DNA of 64,000 nucleotides from positions 1 to 64,000 of the forward strand of contig NZ_LXEV01000011.1 in assembly GCF_001654965.1 (NCBI RefSeq). The letters are read 5' to 3'. Made by a program: the position numbers and the translations under genes. Positions 8,685 through 20,430 of this stretch are shown piece by piece; the stretch's first letter is position 1; each line of letters opens with the position of its first letter. Source of the stretch: Proteus hauseri ATCC 700826 (GTDB taxonomy: Bacteria > Pseudomonadota > Gammaproteobacteria > Enterobacterales > Enterobacteriaceae). Below the pieces are notes generated by a model. That model saw only the letters and a program-made list of their open reading frames with translations, had not been told where the DNA came from and searched no databases.

Positions 8685-10259
8685 ATGGCTGCCTTTAGAC
8701 CTTTAAACTCGGCACCAAGTAGTGCTGAGTATTTAAAAGCGGCGTTAAGTGCGCCTGTTTATGAAGTTGCGGTTGTCACACCATTACAAGAAATGGTTAA
8801 AATTTCTGAGCGCTTAGAAAATACCATTTTAGTTAAACGCGAAGATAGACAACCCGTACACAGTTTTAAATTACGCGGTGCTTACGCGATGATCGCAGGC
8901 TTAACACCAGAGCAGAAAGTGAAAGGTGTAGTAACCGCATCAGCCGGAAACCATGCACAAGGTGTTGCATTATCAGCCAATAAAATGGGTGTAAAAGCGT
9001 TAATTGTTATGCCAGTGACAACGGCCGATATCAAAGTTGATGCAGTACGTCAGTTTGGCGGTGAGGCTCTGCTTTATGGCGCTAACTTTGATGAGGCCAA
9101 AGCCAAAGCTATCGCGCTATCGCAAGAGATGGGTTACACCTTCGTGCCGCCTTTTGATCATCCCGCTGTCATTGCGGGGCAAGCGACATTAGCTATGGAG
9201 CTTTTGCAGCAAGATGTTCACTTAGACCGAATTTTTGTCCCTGTTGGTGGTGGTGGTTTAATTGCGGGTGTCGCTGTATTAATTAAACAATTAATGCCTG
9301 AGATAAAAGTGATTGGCGTTGAAGCAGAAGAGGCTGCATGTTTAAAAGCAGCGTTAGAAGCGGGGCATCCTGTTGAGTTACCTAAAGTTGGGCTATTTGC
9401 CGAAGGTGTTGCAGTTAAACGTATTGGTGATGAAACATTCCGTTTATGTCAAAAATATGTCGATGATGTTATCACTGTCGATAGCGATGCGATTTGTGCG
9501 GCAGTGAAAGACTTATTTGAAGATGTTCGTGCAATTGCAGAGCCTTCTGGGGCGTTAGCGTTAGCGGGGCTTAAAAAATACGTTGAAGAGCATCAAATTA
9601 AAGGTGAACGCTTAGCACATGTGCTTTCTGGCGCTAATGTTAATTTTCATGGTTTACGTTATGTTTCAGAACGATGTGAATTAGGTGAGAAACGAGAAGC
9701 ACTATTTGCAGTGACGATCCCTGAGCAAAAAGGTAGTTTTTTACGTTTCTGTCAAATTTTAGGTCAGCGAGTGGTGACTGAGTTCAATTATCGTTATAGC
9801 GATGCAGATGCGGATAATGCGCGTATTTTTGTCGGTGTACGTTTAAGCCAAGGCTCACAAGAGCGTAAAGATATTTTACGTGAATTAACTGCTGCGGGTT
9901 ATCAAGTTGCTGATCTTTCAGATGATGAAATGGCTAAATTGCATGTGCGCTATATGGTTGGTGGTCGTCCAAATAAGCCATTAAAAGAACGCCTCTTTAG
10001 CTTTGAATTCCCGGAATCACCCGGCGCTTTAATGAAGTTTCTAAAAACATTAGGGACTTACTGGAATATTACGCTGTTTCATTATCGTAGCCATGGCACT
10101 GATTATGGCCGAGTGCTAGTAGCGTTTGAATTACCAGAAACAGAAGGACGCTTTGAAAGACATTTAGATGCGTTAGGCTATGAATATCATGACGAGACAG
10201 GAAATCCCTCTTTTCAGTTATTCCTATCTCCTCAAACAACAAATTTAGCGGTGGAGTAA
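8685..10259 (+). CDS. ilvA: Threonine deaminase, biosynthetic
   Basis: A 524-residue PLP enzyme converting threonine to 2-oxobutyrate, the committed step to isoleucine. The PLP lysine is K62 in HSFKLRGAY; the phosphate loop is PVGGGGLIAG. Two C-terminal ACT-like regulatory domains (from about residue 340) carry isoleucine inhibition and valine activation in the family. The start follows the ilvD stop by two bases with GGGGG just upstream. The C-terminal tail is about ten residues longer than in E. coli, and the last 15 bp overlap the convergent ilvY 3' end. Confidence 0.96.
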   Translation: MAAFRPLNSAPSSAEYLKAALSAPVYEVAVVTPLQEMVKISERLENTILVKREDRQPVHSFKLRGAYAMIAGLTPEQKVKGVVTASAGNHAQGVALSANKMGVKALIVMPVTTADIKVDAVRQFGGEALLYGANFDEAKAKAIALSQEMGYTFVPPFDHPAVIAGQATLAMELLQQDVHLDRIFVPVGGGGLIAGVAVLIKQLMPEIKVIGVEAEEAACLKAALEAGHPVELPKVGLFAEGVAVKRIGDETFRLCQKYVDDVITVDSDAICAAVKDLFEDVRAIAEPSGALALAGLKKYVEEHQIKGERLAHVLSGANVNFHGLRYVSERCELGEKREALFAVTIPEQKGSFLRFCQILGQRVVTEFNYRYSDADADNARIFVGVRLSQGSQERKDILRELTAAGYQVADLSDDEMAKLHVRYMVGGRPNKPLKERLFSFEFPESPGALMKFLKTLGTYWNITLFHYRSHGTDYGRVLVAFELPETEGRFERHLDALGYEYHDETGNPSFQLFLSPQTTNLAVE

Positions 10260-11132
10260 TCGCCAAAACGCTTTGATTACAGGCTCTTGAAGGCGTTTGT
10301 TTAACCCACAAACGCCTAATTCAAATGGTTCTACTAGCGAAATATTATCTAGCAATGAGATGCGATTGCGGACAGGCTCAGGGCAATTATCAACCACTAC
10401 TTGCGGAATAAGCGCAATGCCACAGCCTAATGCGACCATTGAAACTATGGCTTCATGTCCTGAAACAGTCGCATAAATTGAAGGATTATGAATACGGTGG
10501 CGTTTAAACCATAAGGCAATACGTTGCCGAGAAGGACCATGCTCTGGAATGATAAAGGGAATATTCAGCCAATCTGGATGTTCCTGTGTAGCAAGATGTT
10601 GCACATTGCAAGGTAAGGCGGGGGCAATAAGAACCAGAGGGATCTCACCTATTTTTTCAAAACAGATATTCTCTGGTAGTTTTTCTGGTTTACCCGCAAT
10701 ACCGAGGTCAGCCTCATCAGACAGTACTTTATCAACGGCATCAGCGGCATCTCCCGTGGTTAGTTTTATCTCAACCAGAGGATTTTCAGCACGAAAACGG
10801 TCAAGAATCGATGGTAAATGACTATAAGCCGCAGTGACAGAACAAAATAATCGGAGTTCGCCTGAAAGTGTTGGACCATTTTGGTTTAGCGTGTGCTTAA
10901 GTTGTTTATATTGTAATAATGTTTGTTGTGCATAGCGCTTAAGTTGTTCACCCGCTGTGGTGAGAGTAACTTGCCGATTATCACGTAAAAAAAGTGGATG
11001 ACCAAGGCCCTCTTCTAGGCGCTGAATTTGCCGAGAAAGCGTAGAAGGGCTGACATGCATCGCTTGCGCGGTCTTTGTAAAATGACAGCTTTCAGCGAGA
11101 TGCAAGAACAGCTTGAGATCGCGAATATCCAT
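10245..11132 (-). CDS. ilvY: IlvY, LysR-type activator of ilvC
   Basis: A 295-residue LysR-family regulator: N-terminal winged HTH (FTKTAQAMHVSPSTLSRQIQ, residues 18-37) and a substrate-binding effector domain. In relatives IlvY represses itself and activates ilvC when acetolactate or acetohydroxybutyrate is present. The divergent arrangement with ilvC and the inverted repeat between them fit this. Its 3' end overlaps ilvA by 15 bp in convergent orientation, with no terminator visible in between. Confidence 0.95.
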   Translation of the reverse strand: MDIRDLKLFLHLAESCHFTKTAQAMHVSPSTLSRQIQRLEEGLGHPLFLRDNRQVTLTTAGEQLKRYAQQTLLQYKQLKHTLNQNGPTLSGELRLFCSVTAAYSHLPSILDRFRAENPLVEIKLTTGDAADAVDKVLSDEADLGIAGKPEKLPENICFEKIGEIPLVLIAPALPCNVQHLATQEHPDWLNIPFIIPEHGPSRQRIALWFKRHRIHNPSIYATVSGHEAIVSMVALGCGIALIPQVVVDNCPEPVRNRISLLDNISLVEPFELGVCGLNKRLQEPVIKAFWRLLHR

Positions 11133-11164
11133 TGTCAGCCACCTATTTTAATGAAAAAAAGTAC

Positions 11165-11244
11165 GTTGCATATTCTGCAACATCATCTTGTAAATATATC
11201 AATTTAAGCAATGGCTTTCATCACTTATAGTGAAGTTATGCAAC
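11165..11244. promoter_or_regulatory. IlvY operator region
   Basis: A perfect dyad GTTGCA-TATTC-TGCAAC lies at 11165-11181 in the ilvY-ilvC gap. A second half-site, GTTATGCAAC, lies at 11235-11244. In E. coli IlvY binds two tandem operators in this gap, one overlapping the ilvC -35 region. Assignment rests on position and symmetry. Confidence 0.7.
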
Positions 11245-11304
11245 ACCTCACTGAGAGTGGGGATAAAAATAGCAAACACATACACAACGATTTTGGAGTC
11301 ACTT

Positions 11305-12780
11305 ATGACAAACTATTTTAATACATTAAATCTGCGTCAGCAGTTATCGCAATTGGGTAAATGCCGCTTTATGTCGCGTGACGAATTTGCTGATGAAGCA
11401 AATTATCTGAAAGGCAAAAAAGTCGTTATCGTGGGCTGTGGCGCACAAGGCCTGAACCAAGGTTTAAATATGCGTGATTCAGGTTTAAACATTGCCTATG
11501 CGTTACGCCAAGAAGCTATCGATGAAAAACGCGCATCATGGCGTCGTGCAACTGAAAATGGTTTTGAAGTAGGAACTTATGAAGCGCTGATCCCTCAAGC
11601 AGATTTAGTTGTTAACTTAACACCAGACAAACAACACTCAGTCGTTGTTCAAGCTGTTCAACCTTTGATGAAATCAGGTGCGGCATTAGGTTATTCACAT
11701 GGCTTTAATATCGTTGAAGTGGGTGAGAAAATTCGCGATGACATCACCGTTGTGATGGTTGCACCAAAATGCCCTGGTACTGAGGTTCGTGAAGAATATA
11801 AACGTGGTTTTGGTGTTCCGACTCTGATTGCAGTTCATCCTGAGAATGATGCAAAAGGCGAAGGCATGGCAATTGCTAAAGCTTGGGCTGCGGCAACAGG
11901 TGGTCATCGTGCCGGTGTTTTAGAGTCTTCTTTTGTTGCTGAAGTAAAATCAGACTTAATGGGTGAGCAAACTATTTTGTGCGGTATGTTACAAGCAGGT
12001 TCACTGTTATGTTATGACAAAATGGTGGCTGATGGTGTTGAACCGGGCTATGCAGGAAAACTGATCCAATTCGGTTGGGAAACCATCACCGAGGCTCTGA
12101 AACAAGGTGGTATCACCTTAATGATGGACCGATTATCTAATCCTGCGAAAATACGTGCTTATGCATTATCAGAACAACTGAAAGAGATCATGGCTCCACT
12201 GTTTGAAAAACATATGGATGATATCATTTCAGGTAAATTCTCTGAAACAATGATGGCAGATTGGGCTAATGACGATAAAAACTTGCTGACATGGCGCGAA
12301 GAAACGGGTGCTAGTGCATTTGAAAATTACCCAGATTATAGCGGTACAATCAGTGAACAAGAGTACTTTGATCACGGAGTATTAATGGTTGCGATGGTTA
12401 AAGCTGGAGTTGAGTTAGCGTTTGATACCATGATTGAGGCCGGTATTATCGCAGAGTCAGCTTATTATGAATCGCTGCATGAACTCCCATTAATTGCGAA
12501 TACTATTGCGCGTAAACGTCTGTATGAAATGAACGTGGTTATCTCTGATACCGCAGAATACGGTAACTATTTGTTCTCATTTGCAGCTGTGCCAATGTTG
12601 AAAGAGTTTATGACAACATTACAGAGCGGTGATTTAGCGAAGAATGTTCAAGATAATGGCACTGATAATGCGCAGTTACGTGAGATTAATGAAGCGATTC
12701 GTCAGCATCCTATCGAAACTGTAGGTAAAACTTTACGCGGCTATATGACCGATATGAAGAAGATTGCTGTCGGCAACTAA
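11305..12780 (+). CDS. ilvC: Ketol-acid reductoisomerase (class II)
   Basis: A 491-residue NADPH enzyme that isomerises and reduces acetolactate and acetohydroxybutyrate. The Rossmann motif is [14 protein letters not shown] (near residue 40), and the long duplicated C-terminal domain marks the class II plant/enterobacterial form. The open frame extends to 11230, through the operator half-site; ATG 11305, with TTTTGGAG upstream, gives the E. coli-like start [14 protein letters not shown] and the standard length. Probably monocistronic and induced by its substrates through IlvY. Confidence 0.97.
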   Translation: MTNYFNTLNLRQQLSQLGKCRFMSRDEFADEANYLKGKKVVIVGCGAQGLNQGLNMRDSGLNIAYALRQEAIDEKRASWRRATENGFEVGTYEALIPQADLVVNLTPDKQHSVVVQAVQPLMKSGAALGYSHGFNIVEVGEKIRDDITVVMVAPKCPGTEVREEYKRGFGVPTLIAVHPENDAKGEGMAIAKAWAAATGGHRAGVLESSFVAEVKSDLMGEQTILCGMLQAGSLLCYDKMVADGVEPGYAGKLIQFGWETITEALKQGGITLMMDRLSNPAKIRAYALSEQLKEIMAPLFEKHMDDIISGKFSETMMADWANDDKNLLTWREETGASAFENYPDYSGTISEQEYFDHGVLMVAMVKAGVELAFDTMIEAGIIAESAYYESLHELPLIANTIARKRLYEMNVVISDTAEYGNYLFSFAAVPMLKEFMTTLQSGDLAKNVQDNGTDNAQLREINEAIRQHPIETVGKTLRGYMTDMKKIAVGN

Positions 12781-12787
12781 TTTTTCA

Positions 12788-12905
12788 ATTTTTCGTCGCT
12801 CTTTACGCGATAAGTGCGTTGGCTACACTCGGTTACCCAAGTCACATACTAATGTATGCTCCTTGGGATAACCTCCTTTGCCGCCTTCTTCTCTCGCAAA
12901 TAGCT
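12788..12905. repeat. ERIC-like (IRU) intergenic palindromic element
   Basis: The block is dominated by a large imperfect dyad centred near 12852: the arms TTACCCAAG..CACATAC and GTATGCTCCTTGGGATAA flank TAAT. The right arm (ATGTATGCTCCTTGGGAT) closely resembles the conserved core of enterobacterial repetitive intergenic consensus elements, which are about 127 bp. Ends are approximate. It sits between the ilvC stop and a terminator, so it is transcribed as part of the ilvC 3' UTR. It is the only copy I found in the window. Confidence 0.75.
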
Positions 12906-12937
12906 TAGAAAAATAAGCGTAAGATCCAAATTTGTTG

Positions 12938-12973
12938 AAAACCGTGTTTCTTAATGAAATACGGTTTTTTTTT
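12938..12973 (+). terminator. Terminator after ilvC
   Basis: The stem AAACCGTGTTTC with GAAATACGGTTT (one G-T pair, loop TTAAT) is followed by nine or more T residues. It lies 158 nt after the ilvC stop, beyond the ERIC-like element. Confidence 0.85.
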
Positions 12974-13076
12974 ACAGTTTGAGGGAAATTGAAAGAGGGA
13001 ATGACTCAAGACTTTGGTTGGTTTCTGCTACAATTATCCCCCGTTATGTTCTTGGTTAATGAAGTTTGGAAAAAGT

Positions 13077-15098
13077 ATGCGATTAAACCCCGGTCAGCAA
13101 AAAGCAGTGGAATATGTGTCAGGCCCTTGTTTGGTCTTGGCGGGTGCAGGTTCGGGTAAAACGCGCGTTATTACCAATAAAATTGCTCATCTTATTCGTC
13201 AATGCCGATATCCTGCAAAACAAATTGCAGCCGTGACCTTTACGAATAAAGCCGCGCGTGAAATGAAAGAGCGTGTTGCTCAAACGTTAGGTAAGCAAGA
13301 AGCAAAAGGATTAATGATCTCAACGTTTCATACTTTGGGTTTAGAAATTATTAAACGGGAATATAAAGCGCTAGGCATTAAATCTAATTTTTCATTATTT
13401 GATGATCAAGACCAATCCGCATTACTAAAAGAATTAACGGTAGATTTATTAGAAGAAGATAAAGATTTGTTATCACAGTTAAAGAGCCAAATTTCTAACT
13501 GGAAAAATGACATGCTCACACCAGAGCAAGCCGTGGGTATGGCGAGGTCGCAACAAGAACATACTTTTTCTGAATGTTTCCGTCGTTATGAGCAACATCT
13601 GCGTAGCTGTAATGTGTTGGATTTTGACGATTTAATTAGTCGACCTACACAGCTTTTACGCTCAAATGAAGACGTTAGAGAGCGTTGGCAACAACGTATT
13701 CGCTATTTGCTGGTGGATGAATATCAAGATACCAATACCAGCCAATATGAATTAGTAAAATGGTTAGTGGGCGAAAGAGCACGTTTTACGGTTGTTGGTG
13801 ACGATGACCAATCCATTTATTCATGGCGTGGGGCTCGTCCTCAAAACTTGGTCTTACTACAAAAAGATTTCCCACAATTAAATGTGGTTAAGTTAGAGCA
13901 AAATTACCGTTCTTCAGGACGTATTTTAAAATCAGCTAATATTTTGATTGAGAATAATCCTCATGTTTTTGAGAAAAAACTTTTTTCAGAGTTGGGTTAT
14001 GGCGATGAACTTCGTGTATTAACGGCAAATAATGAAGAACATGAGGCTGAGCGAGTTGCTGGTGAATTAATTGCTCATCACTTTATTAATAAAACGAACT
14101 ATAAAGATTACGCGATACTTTATCGTGGTAATCACCAATCTCGTGTTTTTGAAAAATATTTAATGCAAAATCGCATTCCTTATCGGATTTCAGGTGAAAC
14201 CTCGTTCTTTTCACGTGAAGAAATCAAAGATATTTTGGCTTATCTGCGAGTAATAACAAATCCTGATGATGATTCTGCTTTTTTACGTATAGTGAATAAA
14301 CCACGCCGTGAAATTGGGCCAATGACGATTCAAAAACTTGGTGAATGGGCAAAAATACGTGATAAAAGCCTATTTAACGCTTGTTTTGACCTTGGCTTAA
14401 GCCAAACTTTAACAGGGCGTGGTTTAAATTCACTACAAGCTTTTTCACAATGGATGTCTCGTATTGTACAAAAATCAGAGCAAGTGCCGTTATTAGCTGT
14501 GCGTGATTTGCTTCATGAAATGGATTATGAAAGTTGGTTATATGAAACCTCTAGCAGTGCTAAAGCTGCTGAGATGCGAATGAAAAATATTAACCAATTA
14601 TTTTCATGGATGAGTGAAATGTTAGAAGGTAATGATCTTCACGAACCTATGACTCTTTCTCAAGTTGTAAACCGTTTTACGTTACGCGATATGATGGAAC
14701 GAGGTGAGGCAGATGAAGATCTGGATCAAGTTCAATTAATGACATTACATGCTTCTAAAGGGCTTGAATTTCCACATGTTTTTTTAGTGGGAATGGAAGA
14801 GGGGATATTGCCTCACCAAAGTAGTATCGATGAAGATAATGTAGAAGAAGAGAGACGACTTGCATATGTGGGGATCACCCGTGCACAGAAAACATTAACC
14901 TTCACATTGTGCAAAGAACGACGTCAATATGGTGAGCTAATTCGTCCAGATCCTAGCCGCTTTCTTTATGAACTACCACAAGATGATTTAAATTGGGATA
15001 CCAATAAAAAGAAAGTGTTAAGTGCCGAAGAGAAACAAGAAAAAGGGCAGGTAGGTGTAGCAGGATTAAGAGCTATGTTAGCAAGGCATAAGTCTTAA
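13077..15098 (+). CDS. rep: Rep, ATP-dependent 3'-5' DNA helicase
   Basis: A 673-residue superfamily 1A helicase, the accessory replicative motor that clears proteins ahead of the fork. Motifs in order: Walker A GAGSGKT (23-29), [40 protein letters not shown], and [16 protein letters not shown] and [10 protein letters not shown] in the C-terminal half. Full-length match to E. coli Rep. The longest frame begins at 13014; ATG 13077 gives the family start [14 protein letters not shown]. Convergent with gppA across a shared terminator. Confidence 0.97.
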   Translation: MRLNPGQQKAVEYVSGPCLVLAGAGSGKTRVITNKIAHLIRQCRYPAKQIAAVTFTNKAAREMKERVAQTLGKQEAKGLMISTFHTLGLEIIKREYKALGIKSNFSLFDDQDQSALLKELTVDLLEEDKDLLSQLKSQISNWKNDMLTPEQAVGMARSQQEHTFSECFRRYEQHLRSCNVLDFDDLISRPTQLLRSNEDVRERWQQRIRYLLVDEYQDTNTSQYELVKWLVGERARFTVVGDDDQSIYSWRGARPQNLVLLQKDFPQLNVVKLEQNYRSSGRILKSANILIENNPHVFEKKLFSELGYGDELRVLTANNEEHEAERVAGELIAHHFINKTNYKDYAILYRGNHQSRVFEKYLMQNRIPYRISGETSFFSREEIKDILAYLRVITNPDDDSAFLRIVNKPRREIGPMTIQKLGEWAKIRDKSLFNACFDLGLSQTLTGRGLNSLQAFSQWMSRIVQKSEQVPLLAVRDLLHEMDYESWLYETSSSAKAAEMRMKNINQLFSWMSEMLEGNDLHEPMTLSQVVNRFTLRDMMERGEADEDLDQVQLMTLHASKGLEFPHVFLVGMEEGILPHQSSIDEDNVEEERRLAYVGITRAQKTLTFTLCKERRQYGELIRPDPSRFLYELPQDDLNWDTNKKKVLSAEEKQEKGQVGVAGLRAMLARHKS

Positions 15099-15155
15099 AT
15101 TTTTTATATCGGTGTTACCATCAATCTAATTACATCGCGTGATACCTTAAAAGAC

Positions 15156-15195
15156 AAAACCCCTTTATCGATTAATAGATAAGGGGTTTCGTTTT
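15156..15195. terminator. Terminator between rep and gppA
   Basis: The stem AAACCCCTT(T)ATC pairs with GATAAGGGGTTT around an A+T-rich loop. T residues lie on the right and A residues on the left, so it can act in both directions for these convergent genes. Confidence 0.8.
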
Positions 15196-15227
15196 AAATT
15201 TTTTGCTTCAACACCAATTAAAACGCA

Positions 15228-16736
15228 TTAATCCATACGTGAACTATTTTGTTCTTCAATAATAAGAGGCCAATGGATATAGCTTTGTAATTGTATCTCT
15301 TCTTGAAGATTTTCAGCACGTAAAGGATGCTCTATAAGCCATTGATGAGGCAGTGTAATTACTAATTTTTCATCTTCTGTTCGTAAACGAAGTGCTGGCA
15401 GTGTGTCATCACGGCGCCGGCTAGCAAAAATAATAGCTAGTCGTAATAAGCGGACTAATCGGTATGCCTGATTGATTGGTAACGCATTTTGGTGATTAAG
15501 TGGCGCTAAATCGATAATACCCGTTTGGTTTCTCAATAGAGAAGCTAATAAACGTCGTTGTGCTGGCGTATAGCCCGGTAAATCTAAGTGAGAAATTAGA
15601 TAACTAGCATGTGATGGTGCTTGGCGAAAATCTACACTAAGACCAATTTCATGTAGTGCGCTAGCGCTATTAAGTAATTCACGACAACGATTATCCAATT
15701 GCCAGCTTTTACTTACCTGAATAAAAAAGTGTTCGGCAAGTTGTTGAACGCGATGAGCTTGTTCGATATCAATTTGAAAACGGCGTTGAACATTACGCAA
15801 TGTGCGTTGACGAATATCTTGTTCAATAGGCAAATGTAACATGCCATAAACCAAACCTTCGCGTAGTGCACCACCGGCAAGGATCATGTTTTCAATATGA
15901 AGCGTTTCAAAAATAGCGATTAAAATCGCAAGGCCGCTAGGAAAAACTAGTGCCCTTTCAAAGGTTAAACCTTCAATTTCAAGCTCTTCTAGTTTTCCAC
16001 ATTCAATCGCTTTATGTTTAAGATGCTCTAATTTAGGTAAGGTGATAAGTTCATCCATACCTTGTGCAATCATTATCTCTTGCAGTGCTTGAACGGTACC
16101 TGATGCACCGACACACACTTGCCACCCTTGCTGAATTAATTTATCAGCAACAGGTGCAAGGATTGCTTTAGCGGCATCTTGAGCTTGTTTGAAATTTTCT
16201 TGTGTTAAAGAGCGATCACTAAAATAGCGCTCTAACCAAGTTACGCAGCCCATACCAAGGCTCATTAACTGCGTGGTTTTAGCCCCTGTTCCTGTAACCA
16301 GCTCGGTACTACCACCACCAATATCAACAACTAAGCGTTGTTCTGCTCCGCCTGTGGTATGTGCTACACCACGATAAATAAGACGAGCTTCTTCCTCACC
16401 ACTAATAACATGAATGGTATTACCTAAAATTTCAGATGCTTTAGTGACAAAAGTTTCTGCATTTTTGGCGATACGCAGTGTTGCAGTTGCAACAACTCTG
16501 ATTTGGTCTGTAGGAATATCACGTAGATATTCTGAAAAAAGTTTTAGACATTGCCAGCCACGCTCCATTGCTTGCTCTGACAATTCATTCTCTTCATTTA
16601 GACCTGCTGCAAGGCGAACTTTACGTTTAACACGATAAAGAACCTGTATTGAACCTGCGATTTCACGAACAACTAGCATATGAAAGCTATTTGAGCCTAA
16701 ATCGATAGCAGCATAAAGTGATGAGGATTTCAGCAT
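15228..16736 (-). CDS. gppA: Guanosine-5'-triphosphate,3'-diphosphate pyrophosphatase
   Basis: A 502-residue Ppx/GppA-family phosphatase that converts pppGpp to ppGpp, and so shapes the stringent response. The N-terminal actin-like ATPase fold shows [14 protein letters not shown] near residue 10 and [10 protein letters not shown] near residue 145; the C-terminal half is HD-like. Length is close to E. coli (494). It follows rhlB by only three bases and is probably co-transcribed with it. Confidence 0.95.
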   Translation of the reverse strand: MLKSSSLYAAIDLGSNSFHMLVVREIAGSIQVLYRVKRKVRLAAGLNEENELSEQAMERGWQCLKLFSEYLRDIPTDQIRVVATATLRIAKNAETFVTKASEILGNTIHVISGEEEARLIYRGVAHTTGGAEQRLVVDIGGGSTELVTGTGAKTTQLMSLGMGCVTWLERYFSDRSLTQENFKQAQDAAKAILAPVADKLIQQGWQVCVGASGTVQALQEIMIAQGMDELITLPKLEHLKHKAIECGKLEELEIEGLTFERALVFPSGLAILIAIFETLHIENMILAGGALREGLVYGMLHLPIEQDIRQRTLRNVQRRFQIDIEQAHRVQQLAEHFFIQVSKSWQLDNRCRELLNSASALHEIGLSVDFRQAPSHASYLISHLDLPGYTPAQRRLLASLLRNQTGIIDLAPLNHQNALPINQAYRLVRLLRLAIIFASRRRDDTLPALRLRTEDEKLVITLPHQWLIEHPLRAENLQEEIQLQSYIHWPLIIEEQNSSRMD

Positions 16737-16739
16737 AAT

Positions 16740-18038
16740 TTATGAGTGACTCTGGCGTTTAGGTCGGTTATTACGTTGAGTATTATTTCCTCTACGAGGT
16801 GCCGCATTATTACGACGAGGCTGACCTTGGCGAGGACGATGACGACGTTTAGGTTCCGGTAATTCGGTTAACAACGCGTCACTGTTATATTTACTCACAG
16901 GAATTGAGTGTTGAATATACTCTTCTATCGAAGGTAAATTCAGGGCATATTCTTCACAAGCTAAGCTAATGGAATTACCGCTGTTACCTGCGCGTCCTGT
17001 TCTTCCGATGCGGTGAACATAATCTTCACAATCATCAGGTAAATCATAGTTGAAGACATGAGTTACTGAAGGAATATGTAATCCTCGCGCTGCAACATCG
17101 GTTGCAACCAAAATATCAAGATTACCTTGTGTAAAGTCTTCTAAAATACGTAGCCGTTTTTTCTGTGGAACATCACCTGTTAATAAGCCAACGCGGTGTC
17201 CATCGGCTGCAAGGTGCGCCCAAATATCATCACAACGGTGCTTGGTATTGGCGAAAATAATACAGCGTTCAGGCCACTCTTCTTCAATAAGAGTCTGAAG
17301 AAGACGCATTTTTTCTTCATTTGATGGATAAAACAGCTCTTCTTTAATGCTAAAGCCCGTTTTTTGTTCTGGTTCAACTTCAACATATTCTGGATTATTC
17401 ATTTGCTCAAATGCTAATTCTCTTACACGGTAAGAGAGTGTCGCTGAAAATAGCATGTTCATTCGTTCTGCCGCGATAGGCATACGACGAAAAATCCAAC
17501 GAATATCTTTAATAAAACCAAGGTCATACATTCTATCTGCTTCATCAAGTACTACAACTTGAATTGCACTTAGATTGATGTGGCCCTGCTTTACATAATC
17601 AATTAGGCGGCCTGTTGTACCAATAACGATATCAACGCCACTACTTAAGACTTTAAGTTGTTCGTCATAGCCATCACCACCATAGGCTAGACCCATTTTA
17701 ATGCCTGTGCATTGCGCAAGCGCTTGTGCATCAGAGTAAATTTGTACTGCTAGCTCACGTGTTGGAGCCATAATTAAGGCACGAGGTTGATTAGTTACGT
17801 GACCTTCTTTTGCTGGATGCGTTAAAAGATAATGAAACGTTGAAGTTAAAAACGCCAACGTTTTTCCTGTTCCTGTTTGGGCTTGCCCGGCAATGTCTTG
17901 ACCTTTCACAGTGATAGGTAACGTCAATGCCTGAATTTGTGTACAATTAGAGAACCCTTTTTTCTCAAGGGCTTCTATCACTTTTGGATGCAAGGCGAAG
18001 TCGGAAAACTTCTTTTCTGTCAAATATGTTTTGCTCAT
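16740..18038 (-). CDS. rhlB: RhlB, DEAD-box RNA helicase of the degradosome
   Basis: A 432-residue DEAD-box helicase that unwinds RNA for RNase E/PNPase. Motifs: Q motif upstream, AQTGTGKT (53-60), [19 protein letters not shown], and [10 protein letters not shown] in the second RecA domain. The C-terminal tail (from about residue 395) is rich in Arg, Pro and Asn, as in the RNA-binding tail of E. coli RhlB. It is divergent from trxA and upstream of gppA on the same strand. Confidence 0.96.
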   Translation of the reverse strand: MSKTYLTEKKFSDFALHPKVIEALEKKGFSNCTQIQALTLPITVKGQDIAGQAQTGTGKTLAFLTSTFHYLLTHPAKEGHVTNQPRALIMAPTRELAVQIYSDAQALAQCTGIKMGLAYGGDGYDEQLKVLSSGVDIVIGTTGRLIDYVKQGHINLSAIQVVVLDEADRMYDLGFIKDIRWIFRRMPIAAERMNMLFSATLSYRVRELAFEQMNNPEYVEVEPEQKTGFSIKEELFYPSNEEKMRLLQTLIEEEWPERCIIFANTKHRCDDIWAHLAADGHRVGLLTGDVPQKKRLRILEDFTQGNLDILVATDVAARGLHIPSVTHVFNYDLPDDCEDYVHRIGRTGRAGNSGNSISLACEEYALNLPSIEEYIQHSIPVSKYNSDALLTELPEPKRRHRPRQGQPRRNNAAPRRGNNTQRNNRPKRQSHS

Positions 18039-18157
18039 AATGTAATAGAATATCAGTTATGGGTTGCATTACAAAAGTTTATCCGCTGAAATGCAGGCAG
18101 ACTTTTGTTGTTTAATGTTACACTGGTACGGTCAATATTATTCTTTGGAGTAGAACA

Positions 18158-18484
18158 ATGAGCGATAAAATCCTTCACTTATCTGACAGCAAATTCGATG
18201 CTGATGTATTACAAGCAACCGGCCCCGTGCTCGTTGATTTCTGGGCTGAATGGTGCGGCCCGTGTAAAATGATTGCTCCTATTCTAGATGAAGTTGCAAC
18301 AGAATACGCAGGTAAATTAACAGTAGCGAAATTAAATATCGATGAAAACCCTGCTACTGCACCAAAATACGGTATTCGTGGCATTCCTACACTGATTTTA
18401 TTCAAAAACGGTGCAGTTGCTGCAACTAAAGTGGGCGCACTGTCAAAAACTCAACTGAAAGAGTTTTTAGACGAAAATATCTAA
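18158..18484 (+). CDS. trxA: Thioredoxin 1
   Basis: A 108-residue cytoplasmic disulfide reductant with active site WCGPC (32-36) in [15 protein letters not shown] and the cis-proline segment GIRGIPTL. Electron donor for ribonucleotide reductase, methionine sulfoxide reductases and PAPS reductase, reduced by TrxB. Strong ribosome binding site TTTGGAG before the ATG. It sits between rhlB (divergent) and rho, as in E. coli. Confidence 0.98.
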   Translation: MSDKILHLSDSKFDADVLQATGPVLVDFWAEWCGPCKMIAPILDEVATEYAGKLTVAKLNIDENPATAPKYGIRGIPTLILFKNGAVAATKVGALSKTQLKEFLDENI

Positions 18485-19034
18485 TTTGATTTAGATAACA
18501 AAAATAAAGTAGGACGTTTAGATGTTGTCGGTATTTCTGTTATTGACCGCTAGACGTCCGCTTAGAAGCATGATAAGTTAGCGCCACTTGCTTACATAAT
18601 ACATCGGATTTTCTTGTTTATTTGATTAGACACAATTAAATAAGTCTGAAATACTGAGTATCTCAAATATTGAACAAGTATTTGAATATAAGTAATCTGT
18701 ATATAAGCAATCTGAATTCATCTAACCAGTCAAGTTGCCTTAGAATAATCTATAGTATTCAAGGAATATAAAATTTTTCCAATATGTTCCTAACCCATAT
18801 GTTGAAAGTACAATCATTTCATTATTACAATGGATGTCACTTTTCTGGATATGATGCTGACTGGTCTATATAAAAGTATCATCATACACTCTAGCATTAT
18901 CATTTATGTTATATACCAATGTTAGAAAGTAGTAATCTGTAATTTTACACATGACGAAACTGACAGCGATTCGCTGTTATACTATTCACGTTCATAGTTC
19001 GAGAGTTACCCCGAGTTATTAAGAACCCACCATT
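18485..19034 (+). other. trxA-rho intergenic and rho leader region
   Basis: 550 bp without a supported protein gene. I did not find an ORF resembling the E. coli rhoL leader peptide. A weak imperfect hairpin, GGACGT..TAG with CTAGACGTCC near 18512-18556, may end trxA. A small perfect palindrome ACAGCG-ATT-CGCTGT (18963-18977) lies just before TATACT (18978-18983), about 55 nt upstream of rho, in a likely promoter/leader zone. Rho autoregulates by attenuation in its leader in E. coli. Confidence 0.45.
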
Positions 19035-20294
19035 ATGAATCTTACCGAATTAAAAAATACGCCGGTATCAGAACTGATAGCACTTGGCGAAAATATGGGG
19101 CTAGAGAATCTGGCTCGAATGAGAAAGCAGGATATTATTTTCTCTATTTTGAAGCAGCATGCTAAAAGTGGAGAAGATATTTTCGGTGACGGTGTGCTGG
19201 AAATACTACAAGATGGCTTTGGTTTCCTACGTTCAGGAGACAGTTCCTACCTTGCAGGCCCCGATGATATCTACGTTTCTCCTAGTCAAATTCGCCGTTT
19301 TAACCTTCGCACTGGTGATACCATCGCAGGGAAAATTCGTCCTCCTAAAGAAGGTGAACGATATTTTGCCCTCCTAAAAGTTAATGAAGTTAACTTTGAT
19401 AAACCAGAAAATGCCCGCAGTAAAATCCTCTTTGAAAACTTAACACCTTTACATGCTAATAATCGCTTACGCATGGAACGTGGTAATGGTTCTACAGAAG
19501 ACTTAACCGCGCGAGTGCTTGATTTAGCCGCACCAATTGGTCGTGGACAACGTGGTCTTATCGTTGCACCGCCTAAAGCGGGTAAAACAATGTTACTGCA
19601 AAATATTGCAGCCAACATCGCTCATAACTATCCTGATTGCGTATTGATGGTTCTTCTTATTGACGAACGTCCTGAAGAAGTAACAGAAATGCAGCGCTTA
19701 GTTAAAGGTGAAGTTATTGCATCGACCTTTGACGAACCTGCTTCTCGTCATGTGCAAGTTGCTGAAATGGTAATTGAAAAAGCAAAACGTTTAGTTGAGC
19801 ATAAAAAAGACGTTATCATTTTATTAGACTCCATTACGCGTTTAGCGCGTGCTTATAACACCGTTGTTCCTTCTTCAGGAAAAGTGTTAACGGGGGGTGT
19901 GGATGCTAACGCATTACATCGTCCTAAGCGTTTCTTTGGCGCGGCACGTAATGTTGAAGAAGGTGGAAGCCTGACCATTATTGCAACTGCGCTGGTTGAT
20001 ACGGGCTCTAAAATGGATGAAGTTATCTACGAAGAGTTTAAAGGCACAGGTAATATGGAGTTACACCTGTCGCGTAAGATTGCTGAAAAACGTGTTTTCC
20101 CAGCGATAGATTACAACCGCTCAGGTACGCGTAAAGAAGAATTACTCACATCACAAGACGAGCTACAAAAAATGTGGATCCTGCGTAAAATTATTCATCC
20201 AATGGGTGAGATTGATGCAATGGAGTTCCTCATTAATAAATTAGCTATGACAAAAACGAATGAAGAGTTCTTCGACTTTATGAAACGTTCATAA
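19035..20294 (+). CDS. rho: Transcription termination factor Rho
   Basis: A 419-residue hexameric RNA helicase, identical in length to E. coli Rho. The N-terminal RNA-binding cold-shock-like domain includes GFGFLRS near 63; Walker A is in [12 protein letters not shown] near residue 180; Walker B is [17 protein letters not shown]; the Q-loop/R-loop segment is [21 protein letters not shown] terminator lies about 140 nt after the stop. Confidence 0.98.
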   Translation: MNLTELKNTPVSELIALGENMGLENLARMRKQDIIFSILKQHAKSGEDIFGDGVLEILQDGFGFLRSGDSSYLAGPDDIYVSPSQIRRFNLRTGDTIAGKIRPPKEGERYFALLKVNEVNFDKPENARSKILFENLTPLHANNRLRMERGNGSTEDLTARVLDLAAPIGRGQRGLIVAPPKAGKTMLLQNIAANIAHNYPDCVLMVLLIDERPEEVTEMQRLVKGEVIASTFDEPASRHVQVAEMVIEKAKRLVEHKKDVIILLDSITRLARAYNTVVPSSGKVLTGGVDANALHRPKRFFGAARNVEEGGSLTIIATALVDTGSKMDEVIYEEFKGTGNMELHLSRKIAEKRVFPAIDYNRSGTRKEELLTSQDELQKMWILRKIIHPMGEIDAMEFLINKLAMTKTNEEFFDFMKRS

Positions 20295-20430
20295 TATTCA
20301 TATAGAAAACGAGATCATCATAAAGAAAAAATGATGGAACAGTGTGCGCTATTACAAAAATAAGTAATATCACCTCAATTTATATGCTGTTAAGCTCGTT
20401 TACTTTGTGTGAATAACGATATGATAAAAA

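Noticed and set aside
18485-19034. rhoL-like leader peptide upstream of rho
   Set aside because: No small frame with a ribosome site resembling the E. coli leader peptide was found.
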